A stretch of 64,000 nt of DNA from Pseudomonas entomophila (GCF_029478665.1 NZ_JARPQB010000001.1:209530-273529); one strand, 5' to 3'. Numbered from the stretch's first letter, positions 38,168 through 46,266 are shown. The notes: generated from the sequence alone by a model not told the origin. Numbers and translations are program-made.

Positions 38168-38197
38168 ACCTTAACCAACTCCGCGCGGGCTGGCCAA
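38168..38197 (-). promoter_or_regulatory. Predicted lysR promoter
   Basis: On the minus strand TTGGCC (38192-38197) and TAAGGT (38168-38173) are 18 bases apart, the same geometry as the moaB and molybdoenzyme promoters. Start would be near 38161, which places dyad 1 at -64. Confidence 0.5.
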
Positions 38198-38215
38198 TCT
38201 TTAATGGTGACCGCT

Positions 38216-38234
38216 TGATAGAGGGCGTTGATCA
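38216..38234. promoter_or_regulatory. LysR dyad 1 (lysR side)
   Basis: TGAT-N11-ATCA, a perfect T-N11-A dyad. It is one of a tandem pair 24 bases apart whose extended cores are GATAGAG-N5-TGATCATG. Confidence 0.7.
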
Positions 38235-38239
38235 TGCGG

Positions 38240-38258
38240 TGATAGAGCCCCTTGATCA
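38240..38258. promoter_or_regulatory. LysR dyad 2 (moaB side)
   Basis: TGAT-N11-ATCA, centred at 38249, about 64 bases before the predicted moaB start (near 38313). Confidence 0.7.
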
Positions 38259-38276
38259 TGTGGTTCGTCCTATCGA

Positions 38277-38306
38277 TTGGACGCTGCCGGGGCTTGGTTC
38301 TAACGT
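38277..38306 (+). promoter_or_regulatory. Predicted moaB promoter
   Basis: TTGGAC (38277-38282) and TAACGT (38301-38306) are 18 bases apart. The stretch CGATTGGACGC, followed by a CCGGGG run and GGTTCT, is shared with the molybdoenzyme promoter. Confidence 0.55.
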
Positions 38307-38334
38307 GGTGCGTTGACCATCCTGGAGCAGACCC

Positions 38335-38874
38335 ATGAGTGTGAAACCGGATGCGGTGTTCGTGCCGCTCAACATTGCCGTGCTGACCGTCAGCGATACC
38401 CGCACGTTTGACAACGACACTTCCGGCGAGCTGCTGGCCACGCGTTCAGTGCAGATCGGCCACCGCCTGGTCGACCGGGTGCTGCTCAAGGACGACCTGT
38501 ACAAGATCCGCGCCCAGGTCGCCACCTGGATCGCCGACGAGCAGGTGCAGGTGGTGCTGATCACCGGCGGCACCGGCTTTACCGGGCGCGACAGCACGCC
38601 CGAGGCGGTGGGTTGCCTGCTGGACAAGCGTATCGATGGCTTTGGCGAGCTGTTCCGCGCGCTGTCGATTCTTGATATCGGCACTTCGACCGTGCAGAGC
38701 CGGGCGTTGGCTGGGTTGGCCAACGGCACCCTGGTGTGCTGCCTGCCGGGTTCGACCGGCGCTTGTCGCACGGCCTGGGAGGGGATCCTGGCCGAGCAGC
38801 TGGATGCGCGGCACCGGCCGTGCAATTTCGTGGCGCACCTGAAGCCGATCGCGGCCTGCGAGAGCCGCGGCTGA
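38335..38874 (+). CDS. moaB: Molybdenum cofactor protein MoaB
   Basis: 179 residues of the MogA/MoaB fold, with ITGGTGFTGRDSTPEAV as the molybdopterin-binding signature and CLPGSTGACRTAWE near the end. The family adenylylates molybdopterin or is associated with cofactor assembly; in bacteria with both genes, MoaB's exact role is less clear than MogA's. TGGAG lies 8 bases before the ATG. It diverges from the LysR gene, with paired dyads between them. Confidence 0.93.
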   Translation: MSVKPDAVFVPLNIAVLTVSDTRTFDNDTSGELLATRSVQIGHRLVDRVLLKDDLYKIRAQVATWIADEQVQVVLITGGTGFTGRDSTPEAVGCLLDKRIDGFGELFRALSILDIGTSTVQSRALAGLANGTLVCCLPGSTGACRTAWEGILAEQLDARHRPCNFVAHLKPIAACESRG

Positions 38875-38878
38875 CCTC

Positions 38879-38964
38879 TGTAGGAGCGGCTTTAGCCGCG
38901 ATGCAGACACCGCAGCGTGTGGCACCCGCGTCGCGGGTGATCGCGGCTGAAGCCGCTCCTACAG
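38879..38964. repeat. Composite REP element after moaB
   Basis: The full design with inner hairpin CACCCGCGTCGCGGGTG, between convergent moaB and bestrophin genes. Confidence 0.85.
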
Positions 38965-38987
38965 AGGCCTGCCAAGGCCTGGCTGCA

Positions 38988-39887
38988 TCAACTCAGCACA
39001 TGATCCACCGGCTCCAGCGCCGGTGGCAGCGGCTCATGCCCCAGCGCCGCCAGCACATCGCGCTCGATGGTGCGCACCATGGCGTCGGTCGGCAGGTCGT
39101 TCTCATCGCGCCCGAACGGGTCTTCCAGTTCGTTGCCGATCGCATCCAGGCCGAAGAACGTGTAGCTGACGATGGTGGTGAACAGCGGTGCCAACCAGCC
39201 CAGCGGCTCGGCCAGGGCGAACGGCAGCAGCAGGCAGAAGATGTAGATGGTGCGGTGCAGCAGCAGGGTATAGGGGAACGGCAGCGGCGTGCCCTTGATC
39301 CGCTCGCAGGTGGCCTGGACCTCCGACAGGCCGGTCAGGCGCTGTTCCAGCACGGTGTAGCGGAACTCGCTGATCGCGCCCTCCTTTGCCAGCCCTGAAC
39401 ATTGCGCGCCGATTTCGCGCAGGATGCCATCGCAGACATTGTGCGCCGTGACCTGTGCCTCTTCAGCCAGCCAGGTGCGGGCCAGGGGCAGTTCTTCCTC
39501 GTTGCGCAGCCGGGCGTTGAGGGCATGGGCAAAGCCACACAGGCTGCGCAACATCCGCGCGCGCAACTGTTCGTCCTCGATCACCACGCTCTCGCGTACG
39601 AACGAGCGCACCTCGATGATCATCCTGCCCCAGGCCTTGCGCCCCTCCCACCAGCGGTCGTAGCAGGCGTTGTTGCGAAAGCTCATGAAGATTGACAGCG
39701 ACAGCCCGAGCAGGGTGAAGGGGGTGGCGCTGACCGGATAGAACAACGCCGGGTAGTGGCGCTCGATGAGCACGATCAGTGCCGCCAGCAGGGTCACCCC
39801 CAGGCAGCGCAAGGCAATGCGCTGGACGATCGAACCTTTGAGGGTGAACAGCACACGCAGCATGTCGGGGCGTGGGTGGACGATCAA
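38988..39887 (-). CDS. Bestrophin-family membrane channel (YneE-like)
   Basis: 299 residues. Hydrophobic helices near 28-45, 55-75, 210-225 and 235-255, with the family motif SFRNNACYDRWWEGRKAWGR and FTTIVSYTFFGLDAIGNELE followed by DPFG. Bacterial bestrophins form pentameric ion channels; anion or cation selectivity cannot be read here. It lies 21 bases after moaA in the same direction, so it probably shares the LysR-controlled moaA transcript, which is an unexpected partner for cofactor synthesis. Confidence 0.88.
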   Translation of the reverse strand: MIVHPRPDMLRVLFTLKGSIVQRIALRCLGVTLLAALIVLIERHYPALFYPVSATPFTLLGLSLSIFMSFRNNACYDRWWEGRKAWGRMIIEVRSFVRESVVIEDEQLRARMLRSLCGFAHALNARLRNEEELPLARTWLAEEAQVTAHNVCDGILREIGAQCSGLAKEGAISEFRYTVLEQRLTGLSEVQATCERIKGTPLPFPYTLLLHRTIYIFCLLLPFALAEPLGWLAPLFTTIVSYTFFGLDAIGNELEDPFGRDENDLPTDAMVRTIERDVLAALGHEPLPPALEPVDHVLS

Positions 39888-39908
39888 GGCGGTTCCAGAG
39901 GCGGCCGA

Positions 39909-40913
39909 TCAGCCGCCGGTCATGTTCATGAAACGCAGGATCTGCACCTCGCCGCCCACTTCGAAATGGTGGCGGTAGGGCTTGAGCTGCATGGCGTCGC
40001 GGATGGCCTTTTCCAGGCGCGCAGTGTCGCCGGGGTGCTGGCGCAGGACCTGCTTGAGGTCCACGGAATGCTCGTTGCCCAGGCACAGCAGCAGGCGGCC
40101 TTCGACGGTCAGGCGCACGCGGTTGCAGGTGGCGCAGAAGTTGTGGCTGTGGGGCGAAATGAAGCCGACCCGGGTGGTGGGGGCTTCGGCCAGGCGCCAG
40201 TAACGGGCCGGGCCCTGGGAGGATTCGGCCGACTCGACCAGGGTGAAGTGCTCGGCCAGGCGGTTGCGCACATCGTCGCTGGAGCAGAAGGATTCCCCAC
40301 GCTCATGCTCGCTGATCACGCCCAGTGGCATTTCCTCGATGAAAGAAATGTCCAGTTCACGGTCGATGGCGAAACGCACCAGGTCGACGATCTCGTCGTC
40401 GTTGCGGCCCTTGAGCACCACCGCGTTGAGTTTGGTGCGGCGGAAACCGGCGGCACGCGCGGCGTCGATGCCGGCGATCACCTGCTTGAGGTCGCCGGTG
40501 CGGGTGAGGGCGCGGAAGCGGTCGGGGTCAAGGCTGTCGAGGCTGATGTTCAGCCTGGAGACGCCGGCATCGAACAGCGGTTGTGCCAGGCGTGGCAGTT
40601 GCGAGCCGTTGCTGGTCAGGCACAGTTCGCGCAGACCGGGCAGGGCGGCGATACGCCCGCACAGCTCGACGATGCCCTGGCGCACCAGCGGCTCGCCACC
40701 GGTCAGGCGGATCTTGCGGGTACCCAGGGCCACGAAACGCTCGGCGACCTGATACAGCTCTTCGAGCGAGAGGATCTGCTGGCGCGGCAGGAACTGCATG
40801 TCCTCGGCCATGCAATAGACGCAGCGGAAGTCACAGCGGTCGGTGACCGACATCCGCAGGTAATCGACTTTGCGGTTGAAACCGTCGACCAGGGCCTGGG
40901 GGTTCTTTTCCAC
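39909..40913 (-). CDS. moaA: GTP 3',8-cyclase MoaA
   Basis: 334 residues. A radical-SAM enzyme that starts molybdopterin synthesis from GTP. The SAM cluster ligands are Cys27, Cys31 and Cys34 in [11 protein letters not shown]. The second cluster is in [11 protein letters not shown] with a Cys in RLLLCLG, and the C-terminal GG needed for activity is present. I choose the GTG at 40913 because the product then starts like other pseudomonad MoaA proteins; the frame runs open to 41072 but would add a leader across the LysR dyads. The ribosome site is weak. Confidence 0.92.
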   Translation of the reverse strand: MEKNPQALVDGFNRKVDYLRMSVTDRCDFRCVYCMAEDMQFLPRQQILSLEELYQVAERFVALGTRKIRLTGGEPLVRQGIVELCGRIAALPGLRELCLTSNGSQLPRLAQPLFDAGVSRLNISLDSLDPDRFRALTRTGDLKQVIAGIDAARAAGFRRTKLNAVVLKGRNDDEIVDLVRFAIDRELDISFIEEMPLGVISEHERGESFCSSDDVRNRLAEHFTLVESAESSQGPARYWRLAEAPTTRVGFISPHSHNFCATCNRVRLTVEGRLLLCLGNEHSVDLKQVLRQHPGDTARLEKAIRDAMQLKPYRHHFEVGGEVQILRFMNMTGG

Positions 40914-40968
40914 GTTCGCGCTCGGCTGTGAAGGGAGTTGGGGCGGCGAAAAGCCGCAGACAAGGTTC

Positions 40969-40997
40969 AAGCTATTACTTGCGTCCCCTGGCGTCAA
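40969..40997 (-). promoter_or_regulatory. Predicted moaA promoter
   Basis: On the minus strand TTGACG (40992-40997) and TAGCTT (40969-40974) are 17 bases apart. Start near 40962 places dyad 3 at -64 and leaves a 49-base leader to the GTG. Confidence 0.5.
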
Positions 40998-41016
40998 ATT
41001 GCTTTCCCCGACCATT

Positions 41017-41035
41017 CGATCAGTCTCCTCTATCA
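41017..41035. promoter_or_regulatory. LysR dyad 3 (moaA side)
   Basis: CGAT-N11-ATCA, one base from the perfect dyad. Read on the minus strand it keeps the GTGATAGAG core. Confidence 0.65.
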
Positions 41036-41071
41036 CGGCCCCAGGCCCTGCAAGCCGTGGCTTTGGCGCCA

Positions 41072-41090
41072 TGATCGAGACGGTTTATCA
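41072..41090. promoter_or_regulatory. LysR dyad 4 (molybdoenzyme side)
   Basis: TGAT-N11-ATCA, centred at 41081, about 64 bases before the predicted start near 41145. Confidence 0.7.
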
Positions 41091-41108
41091 CGCCTTCACT
41101 TATTTCGA

Positions 41109-41138
41109 TTGGACGCACCCGGGGCCGGTTCTTAGGCT
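41109..41138 (+). promoter_or_regulatory. Predicted molybdoenzyme promoter
   Basis: TTGGAC (41109-41114) and TAGGCT (41133-41138) are 18 bases apart, closely matching the moaB promoter in sequence and spacing. Confidence 0.55.
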
Positions 41139-41168
41139 GGAAAAAACACCGCGCGGAACATACAGAAC

Positions 41169-43496
41169 ATGAGCCAGGACGAACACATCAGGGACTACAA
41201 GGGGCCGGCCGCCGGCTGGGGCGCGCTCAAGAGCGTGACCAAGAGCTGGCTGGGCAGCGAGAACGCCTTCAAGAACCTGCGGGCCATGCTCAAGACCAAC
41301 CAGAACGGCGGCTTCGACTGCCCCGGCTGCGCCTGGGGCGAGTCGCCGGAAAGCGACATGGTCAAGTTCTGCGAGAACGGTGCCAAGGCGGTCAACTGGG
41401 AAGCCACCGGGCGCTCGGTGGACCCGGCGTTCTTCGCCAAGTACAGCGTCAGCGCGCTGCTCGAGCAGACCGACTACTGGCTGGAGTACCAGGGCCGCCT
41501 GACCCACCCGATGCGCTACGACGCGGCCACCGACCATTACGTCGAGACCAGCTGGGACGAGGCCTTCGCCCTGGTCGCCAAACACCTGAACGGCCTCGCG
41601 TCGCCCGACCAGGCCGAATTCTACACCTCTGGCCGGGCCAGCAACGAGGCGGCGTTCCTCTACCAGCTGTTCGTGCGTGCCTACGGCACCAACAACTTCC
41701 CCGACTGCTCGAACATGTGCCATGAGGCCAGTGGCGTGGGCATGGCCGAGACCCTGGGCGTGGGCAAGGGCACCGTGGTGTTCCATGACCTGGAACTGGC
41801 CGACGCGATCTTCGTCATCGGCCAGAACCCCGGCACCAACCACCCACGCATGCTCGAACCGCTGCGCGAGGCGGTCAAGCGCGGTGCCCAGGTGGTCTGC
41901 TTCAACCCGCTCAAGGAGCGTGGCCTGGAGCGTTTCCAGCACCCGCAGCACCCGTTCGAGATGCTCAGCAACGGCTCCGAACCGACCAACACCGCCTACT
42001 TCCGCCCAGCCCTGGGCGGCGACATGGCGGCCATGCGCGGGATCGCCAAGTATCTCCTGCAATGGGAGCGCGAGGCACAGTTGAACGATGAGCCGCCCGT
42101 GTTCGATCACGCCTTCATCGCTGAACACACCAGCGATGTCGAGGCCTACCTGGCCGTGGTCGACGCCACGCCCTGGGAACACATCGTCGAGCAGTCCGGC
42201 CTGAGCAAGGCCGAGATCGAGCTGGCCGCGCGCATGTACCGCAAGGCTGAGCGGGTAATCATGTGCTGGGCCATGGGCGTCACCCAGCATCGCCACTCGG
42301 TGCCGACCGTGCAGGAGATCGTCAACCTGCAACTGCTGCGCGGCAACGTCGGCAAGCCGGGTGCCGGCCTGTCACCGGTGCGTGGCCACAGCAACGTGCA
42401 GGGCGACCGCACCATGGGCATCGACGAGAAACCCAGGACACAACTGCTTGATGCCATCGAAAAGCGTTTCCAGTTCAAGGTGCCGCGCGGGCATGGCCAT
42501 AACGCCGTGCTGGCGATCAAGGCCATGGAGGAGGGGCGGGCCAAGGTGTTCATCGGGCTGGGCGGCAACTTCGCCCAGGCCACTCCGGATACTCCGCGCA
42601 CCCACGCGGCGCTGCGCAACTGTGAGTTGACCGTGCAGATTTCCACCAAGCTCAACCGTTCGCACCTGGTCACTGGGCGAGATGCTCTGATCCTGCCGTG
42701 CCTGGGGCGCACCGAGATCGATATCCAGGGCGAAGGCCCGCAAGGCGTGACGGTGGAGGACACCTTCAGCATGGTGCACATCTCCCACGGCCAGTTGAAA
42801 CCGCGCTCGGCGCACCTGCGTTCGGAGCCGGCGATCGTCGCCGGCATGGCCAAGGCGACCCTGGGCAACAAACCGATCGACTGGGAATATGCCATTGCCG
42901 ACTACGGTCGCATCCGCAGCATGATCGCCGACGTCATTCCGGGCTTCAGCGAGTTCAACGAGCGCCTGCAACACCCCGGCGGTTTCCACCTGGGCAACAA
43001 CGCCGCCGATCGCAACTTCCGCACCGCCACCGGCAAGGCACGTTTCACGCCCAGCCCGTTGCCGGAGCAACTGGTCAACGCCCAGGTGCTGGCCCGTGGC
43101 GACAAACCCGACCTGATCCTGCAGACCCTGCGTTCCCACGACCAGTACAACACTACGTTGTACGGGCTGGATGACCGCTATCGCGGTGTGTTCGGCCTGC
43201 GCGAGGTGGTGTTCGTCAACGAGGCGGACATCCGCCGGCTGGGCTTCGAGCCGGGCGAGCAGGTGGACTTGGTATCGCTGTGGGAGGATGGCCGCGAGCG
43301 GCGGGTGTCGGGGTTCCGCCTGGTGGCCTATGACGTGCCGCAAGGGCAGGCGGCGGCCTACTACCCGGAGACCAACCCGCTGGTGCCGTTGGAGAGCTAT
43401 GGCGAGGGGACCTACACGCCGACCTCGAAGTTCGTCGCGATCAAGCTGGAAAAGGCCAAGGCCGGCAACCTGATCCAGGCGTCATCCACGGATTGA
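41169..43496 (+). CDS. Molybdopterin oxidoreductase, FdhF/YdeP family
   Basis: 775 residues. Single-subunit molybdopterin-guanine-dinucleotide enzyme of the formate dehydrogenase-like superfamily. An iron-sulfur site lies near residues 51-54 (FDCPGCAWGE), and the probable metal ligand is Cys184 in NMCHEASG, coded by TGC rather than a selenocysteine TGA. Cofactor-binding stretches include VIGQNPGTNHPRML and RGNVGKPGAGLSPVRGHSN. No signal peptide, so it is cytoplasmic. No electron-transfer subunit is adjacent. YdeP relatives are linked to acid resistance in E. coli, but the substrate is not established. It diverges from moaA with LysR dyads between them. Confidence 0.9.
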   Translation: MSQDEHIRDYKGPAAGWGALKSVTKSWLGSENAFKNLRAMLKTNQNGGFDCPGCAWGESPESDMVKFCENGAKAVNWEATGRSVDPAFFAKYSVSALLEQTDYWLEYQGRLTHPMRYDAATDHYVETSWDEAFALVAKHLNGLASPDQAEFYTSGRASNEAAFLYQLFVRAYGTNNFPDCSNMCHEASGVGMAETLGVGKGTVVFHDLELADAIFVIGQNPGTNHPRMLEPLREAVKRGAQVVCFNPLKERGLERFQHPQHPFEMLSNGSEPTNTAYFRPALGGDMAAMRGIAKYLLQWEREAQLNDEPPVFDHAFIAEHTSDVEAYLAVVDATPWEHIVEQSGLSKAEIELAARMYRKAERVIMCWAMGVTQHRHSVPTVQEIVNLQLLRGNVGKPGAGLSPVRGHSNVQGDRTMGIDEKPRTQLLDAIEKRFQFKVPRGHGHNAVLAIKAMEEGRAKVFIGLGGNFAQATPDTPRTHAALRNCELTVQISTKLNRSHLVTGRDALILPCLGRTEIDIQGEGPQGVTVEDTFSMVHISHGQLKPRSAHLRSEPAIVAGMAKATLGNKPIDWEYAIADYGRIRSMIADVIPGFSEFNERLQHPGGFHLGNNAADRNFRTATGKARFTPSPLPEQLVNAQVLARGDKPDLILQTLRSHDQYNTTLYGLDDRYRGVFGLREVVFVNEADIRRLGFEPGEQVDLVSLWEDGRERRVSGFRLVAYDVPQGQAAAYYPETNPLVPLESYGEGTYTPTSKFVAIKLEKAKAGNLIQASSTD

Positions 43497-43506
43497 TCGC
43501 CGTCTC

Positions 43507-43591
43507 TGTAGGAGCGGCTTTAGCCGCGATGCAGGCACCGCGGTGCCTGCCACCCGCTTTGCGGGTGATCGCGGCTGAAGCCGCTCCTACA
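43507..43591. repeat. Composite REP element after the molybdoenzyme gene
   Basis: The full design with inner hairpin CACCCGCTTTGCGGGTG, between convergent genes. Confidence 0.85.
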
Positions 43592-43620
43592 CGTCAGGGT
43601 GAATGATTCGATCACCAGGA

Positions 43621-44079
43621 TCAGCGATACACCGGATATGCCGTGGTGTATTTCATCTGCTCCATGGCAAAGCTCGAGGTGATGTTCGACAGCCCGTCGG
43701 TACTGGTGATCAGCTTCTTGTAGAAGCGGTCGTATGCCGCGATGTCGCCCACCACCACCCGCAGCATGTAGTCCCAGTCACCGGACATCCGGTACACCTC
43801 CATCACTTCCTCGAACGCCGTCACCGTCGCCGCGAACTGTTCCAGCCAGGCACTGTCGTGGCGCTGGGTCTTGAGCTGGACGAACACGGTCAGGCCCAGC
43901 CCCAGGCGCTCGGGGTCGAGCAGGACGACACGGCCACGGATGTAGCCTTCCTCTTCCAGGCGCTTGACTCGCTTCCAGCAGGGGGTGGTCGACAGGTTGA
44001 CCGCCTCGGCCAGGTCCTTGAGCGAGATCGAGGCGTCGCGCTGCAGCAGGGTGAGGATGTGCTGGTCGAAACTGTCCAT
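43621..44079 (-). CDS. Lrp/AsnC-family regulator
   Basis: 152 residues. N-terminal helix-turn-helix (ISLKDLAEAVNLSTTPCWKR and VKRLEEEGYI) and a C-terminal RAM/AsnC ligand domain (VFVQLKTQRHD through MKYTTAYPVYR). It diverges from a cystathionine lyase-like gene and probably controls it in response to an amino acid, as local Lrp-type regulators do. Related pairs such as MdeR/MdeA are known from P. putida, though the enzyme here is not MdeA itself. Confidence 0.9.
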   Translation of the reverse strand: MDSFDQHILTLLQRDASISLKDLAEAVNLSTTPCWKRVKRLEEEGYIRGRVVLLDPERLGLGLTVFVQLKTQRHDSAWLEQFAATVTAFEEVMEVYRMSGDWDYMLRVVVGDIAAYDRFYKKLITSTDGLSNITSSFAMEQMKYTTAYPVYR

Positions 44080-44245
44080 GGCGTGGCGGGGCTCGAATCG
44101 GGAAAAAGTTTCCAGAGATTAGCGATTGCGCAGCGTTAATGGAATCTGACTGTCGCCCTTGGAGAAATGACCGTTCTCAACGGCGCTTGCCCGCCACGGA
44201 TATGAGATAGTTGCGGTTTTCCACCTTCAGTCAATGGACCCGACC

Positions 44246-45415
44246 ATGTCCGACAAGCCGCGCAATTTCGCCACCCGCACCATCCACGCTGGCGAGCAGT
44301 CCAGCGTTGCCGACAATGCCATCTTCCCGGCCATCGTCACCTCCAGTTCGTTCATCAAGCGCGGCCTGGACGACAACCCGGAGTACGCCTACAGCCGCGT
44401 CAGCAACCCGACCCGACACGCCTATGAAACCTGTGTCGCCGCACTCGAGGAGGGCGTCGGCGCGGTCGCCTGCGCCTCGGGCGTCAGCGCCACCGCCACG
44501 GTGCTGGAGCTACTGTCCAAGGACGCCCACGTGGTGGTGATGAACGGGGTCTACGGCGGCACCTTCCGCCTGCTGGAAGACTACCGCGGGCGCACCTCCG
44601 GCCTGACCACCACCTACGTCGACCTCAACGACATCGACGCCGTGGCCGCGGCGATCCGCCCCGACACGCAACTGATCTGGATCGAGTCGCCGACCAACCC
44701 GCTGCTGCACCTGGTGGATATCAAGGCGGTGTGCGACCTGGCCCGTGCCCGTGGCGTGATGACGTGCATCGACAACACCTTCTGCTCGCCGTGGAACCAG
44801 CAGCCGATCACCCTGGGCGTGGACCTGGTGATGCACTCGGCGAGCAAGTACATCGGCGGCCACTCCGACCTCACCGGTGGCGTGGTGGTGGCGGCCAACC
44901 ATGAACTGCTGGCGCGGTTGCGCAAGATCAGCATGGCGGTCGGCGCGATCCAGGGGCCGTTCGACTGCTACCTGGCCTTGCGCGGGCTCAAGACCCTCGA
45001 CGTGCGCATGGAGCGCCAGAGCGCCAATGCCCTGCGTGTGGCGCAGTTCCTCGAGCATCACCCCCAGGTCGAGCAGGTGTACTACCCCGGCCTGGAAAGC
45101 CACCCGCAGCATGCGCTGAGCAAGCGCCAGATGCGTACCGGCGGTGCGGTGGTGGCGATGCGCATCAAGGGTGACCGGGCGGCGGTCAATCGCCTGGTCG
45201 AGGCGCTGTCGATCTTCGTCCTGGCCGACTCGCTGGGCGGCGTGGAGAGCATGATCAACCATTCCTGGAGCATGTCGCACAACTCGCTCAGCCCGGAGCA
45301 GAAGGGCGTGATGGGCATCAGCGAGAACCTGGTGCGGCTGTCGATGGGGATCGAGGACTACCGCGACCTGATCGAGGACCTGGATACGGGGTTGAAGGCG
45401 TCGGCTTCTGTGTGA
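44246..45415 (+). CDS. Cys/Met-metabolism PLP enzyme (cystathionine gamma-lyase-like)
   Basis: 389 residues. The PLP-binding Lys lies in MHSASKYIGGHSDLTGG, and the fold motifs YSRVSNPTRHAYETCVAALE and GGAVVAMRIKGD are typical. It should cleave cystathionine or a related sulfur amino acid; cystathionine beta- or methionine gamma-lyase activity cannot be excluded. The ATG at 44246 has a weak GGAC upstream, and an ATG four codons earlier is possible. It is paired with the divergent Lrp gene. Confidence 0.88.
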   Translation: MSDKPRNFATRTIHAGEQSSVADNAIFPAIVTSSSFIKRGLDDNPEYAYSRVSNPTRHAYETCVAALEEGVGAVACASGVSATATVLELLSKDAHVVVMNGVYGGTFRLLEDYRGRTSGLTTTYVDLNDIDAVAAAIRPDTQLIWIESPTNPLLHLVDIKAVCDLARARGVMTCIDNTFCSPWNQQPITLGVDLVMHSASKYIGGHSDLTGGVVVAANHELLARLRKISMAVGAIQGPFDCYLALRGLKTLDVRMERQSANALRVAQFLEHHPQVEQVYYPGLESHPQHALSKRQMRTGGAVVAMRIKGDRAAVNRLVEALSIFVLADSLGGVESMINHSWSMSHNSLSPEQKGVMGISENLVRLSMGIEDYRDLIEDLDTGLKASASV

Positions 45416-45420
45416 TGGCT

Positions 45421-45458
45421 GCCAGCCCCTTCGCAGGTGAACCCGCGAAGGGGCTGGC
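45421..45458. terminator. Bidirectional hairpin between convergent genes
   Basis: GCCAGCCCCTTCGC and GCGAAGGGGCTGGC form a 14-base perfect stem. There is no long T-run on either side. Confidence 0.6.
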
Positions 45459-45476
45459 AAATGTTCTGAGTCTTGG

Positions 45477-45713
45477 TCAGGACTTGGGCGGATGGACGAT
45501 CCGTTCGATCTTGTCCTTGAGCAGCAGGCGCTCCTTGCGCAGCAGGTTGACGGTGTCGTCGTTGGTGCCGTTGCCTTCGGCGGCCACCACTTCCTTGTCC
45601 TTGGCGTTGTATTCCTTGTGCAGCTTGTGCAGGTCGTGGTTCTTGTCGATGAGGGCCTGGAACTGGTCGGCGGTCACGTGCAGGTCTGCGAGCAAATCAT
45701 GCGGAACTGGCAT
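45477..45713 (-). CDS. YdcH-family (DUF465) small protein
   Basis: 78 residues, almost entirely helical and charged (FQALIDKNHDLHKLHKEYNA, then LRKERLLLKDKIERIVHPP), the usual two-helix hairpin of YdcH/DUF465. Function is unknown. AGAGGTG is 6 bases upstream of the chosen ATG at 45713, and the longer open frame upstream is rejected because it runs antisense to the next gene. Confidence 0.85.
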   Translation of the reverse strand: MPVPHDLLADLHVTADQFQALIDKNHDLHKLHKEYNAKDKEVVAAEGNGTNDDTVNLLRKERLLLKDKIERIVHPPKS

Positions 45714-45830
45714 TTGTTCACCTCTTTCAGGGGTTGGTAGACGAGCCTGAACCATGAGGATAGCCGCCTTTGCCACTTTGCGTGACTGGGGTAGGCTGTC
45801 GCACATCCTCCCGCGACCGGAACCCGCGCC

Positions 45831-46196
45831 ATGCCTCACCTTAACCTGGAATACAGCGACAACCTGCGCCAGCTGAATGTCGATCAGTTGCTCCTGCGCC
45901 TGAACCACGCCCTGGTCGGCAGCGGCCAGTTCGCCGACGAGCTGGACATCAAGAGCCGCGCCCAGGCCTTTGCCCAGTACCGTGTCGGCACTGCGCCGGG
46001 TGAACGCGCTTTCGCCCATGTGCGCCTGGCGATCCTCAGCGGGCGCTCGGAACAGGTCAAGAAGCAGCTCTCCGGCAGCCTGCTGGAGGTACTCCACGAA
46101 GCCATTCCCGCCGAAGCCGGGCTGGACATCCAGCTGTGCGTCGAGGTGCTCGACATCGATCGCGAGCCCTACGCCAAGCTTCACCTGGCTGGCTGA
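45831..46196 (+). CDS. 5-carboxymethyl-2-hydroxymuconate delta-isomerase-family protein
   Basis: 121 residues of the CHMI family, a tautomerase fold in which Pro2 acts as catalytic base. The product starts MPHLNLEYSDN, so Pro2 is present. In homoprotocatechuate degradation the enzyme isomerises CHM, but no other hpa or hpc genes are nearby, so the substrate here is uncertain. A strong terminator follows. Confidence 0.85.
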   Translation: MPHLNLEYSDNLRQLNVDQLLLRLNHALVGSGQFADELDIKSRAQAFAQYRVGTAPGERAFAHVRLAILSGRSEQVKKQLSGSLLEVLHEAIPAEAGLDIQLCVEVLDIDREPYAKLHLAG

Positions 46197-46227
46197 ACAA
46201 ACGCTGAATGAAACTTGTTTAATCGAT

Positions 46228-46263
46228 AAAAGACGCCTTCCCACCAATTGTTGGCGTCTTTTT
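46228..46263 (+). terminator. Rho-independent terminator after the isomerase gene
   Basis: AGACGCC and GGCGTCT form the stem, followed by TTTTT. Its descending arm overlaps the ColR-like site of eptA. Confidence 0.8.
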
Positions 46264-46266
46264 CAC
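46251..46266 (+). promoter_or_regulatory. ColR-like site upstream of eptA
   Basis: TTGGCGTCTTTTTCAC, matching 13 of 16 bases of the element upstream of cptA. It lies 92 bases before the eptA start and shares its bases with the preceding terminator. Confidence 0.5.

Noticed and set aside
41718..41720. Selenocysteine codon in the formate dehydrogenase-like enzyme
   Set aside because: The codon at the metal-ligand position is TGC (Cys), and there is no in-frame TGA.
45831..46196. Homoprotocatechuate degradation cluster
   Set aside because: Only the isomerase-family gene is present; none of its usual pathway partners is nearby.
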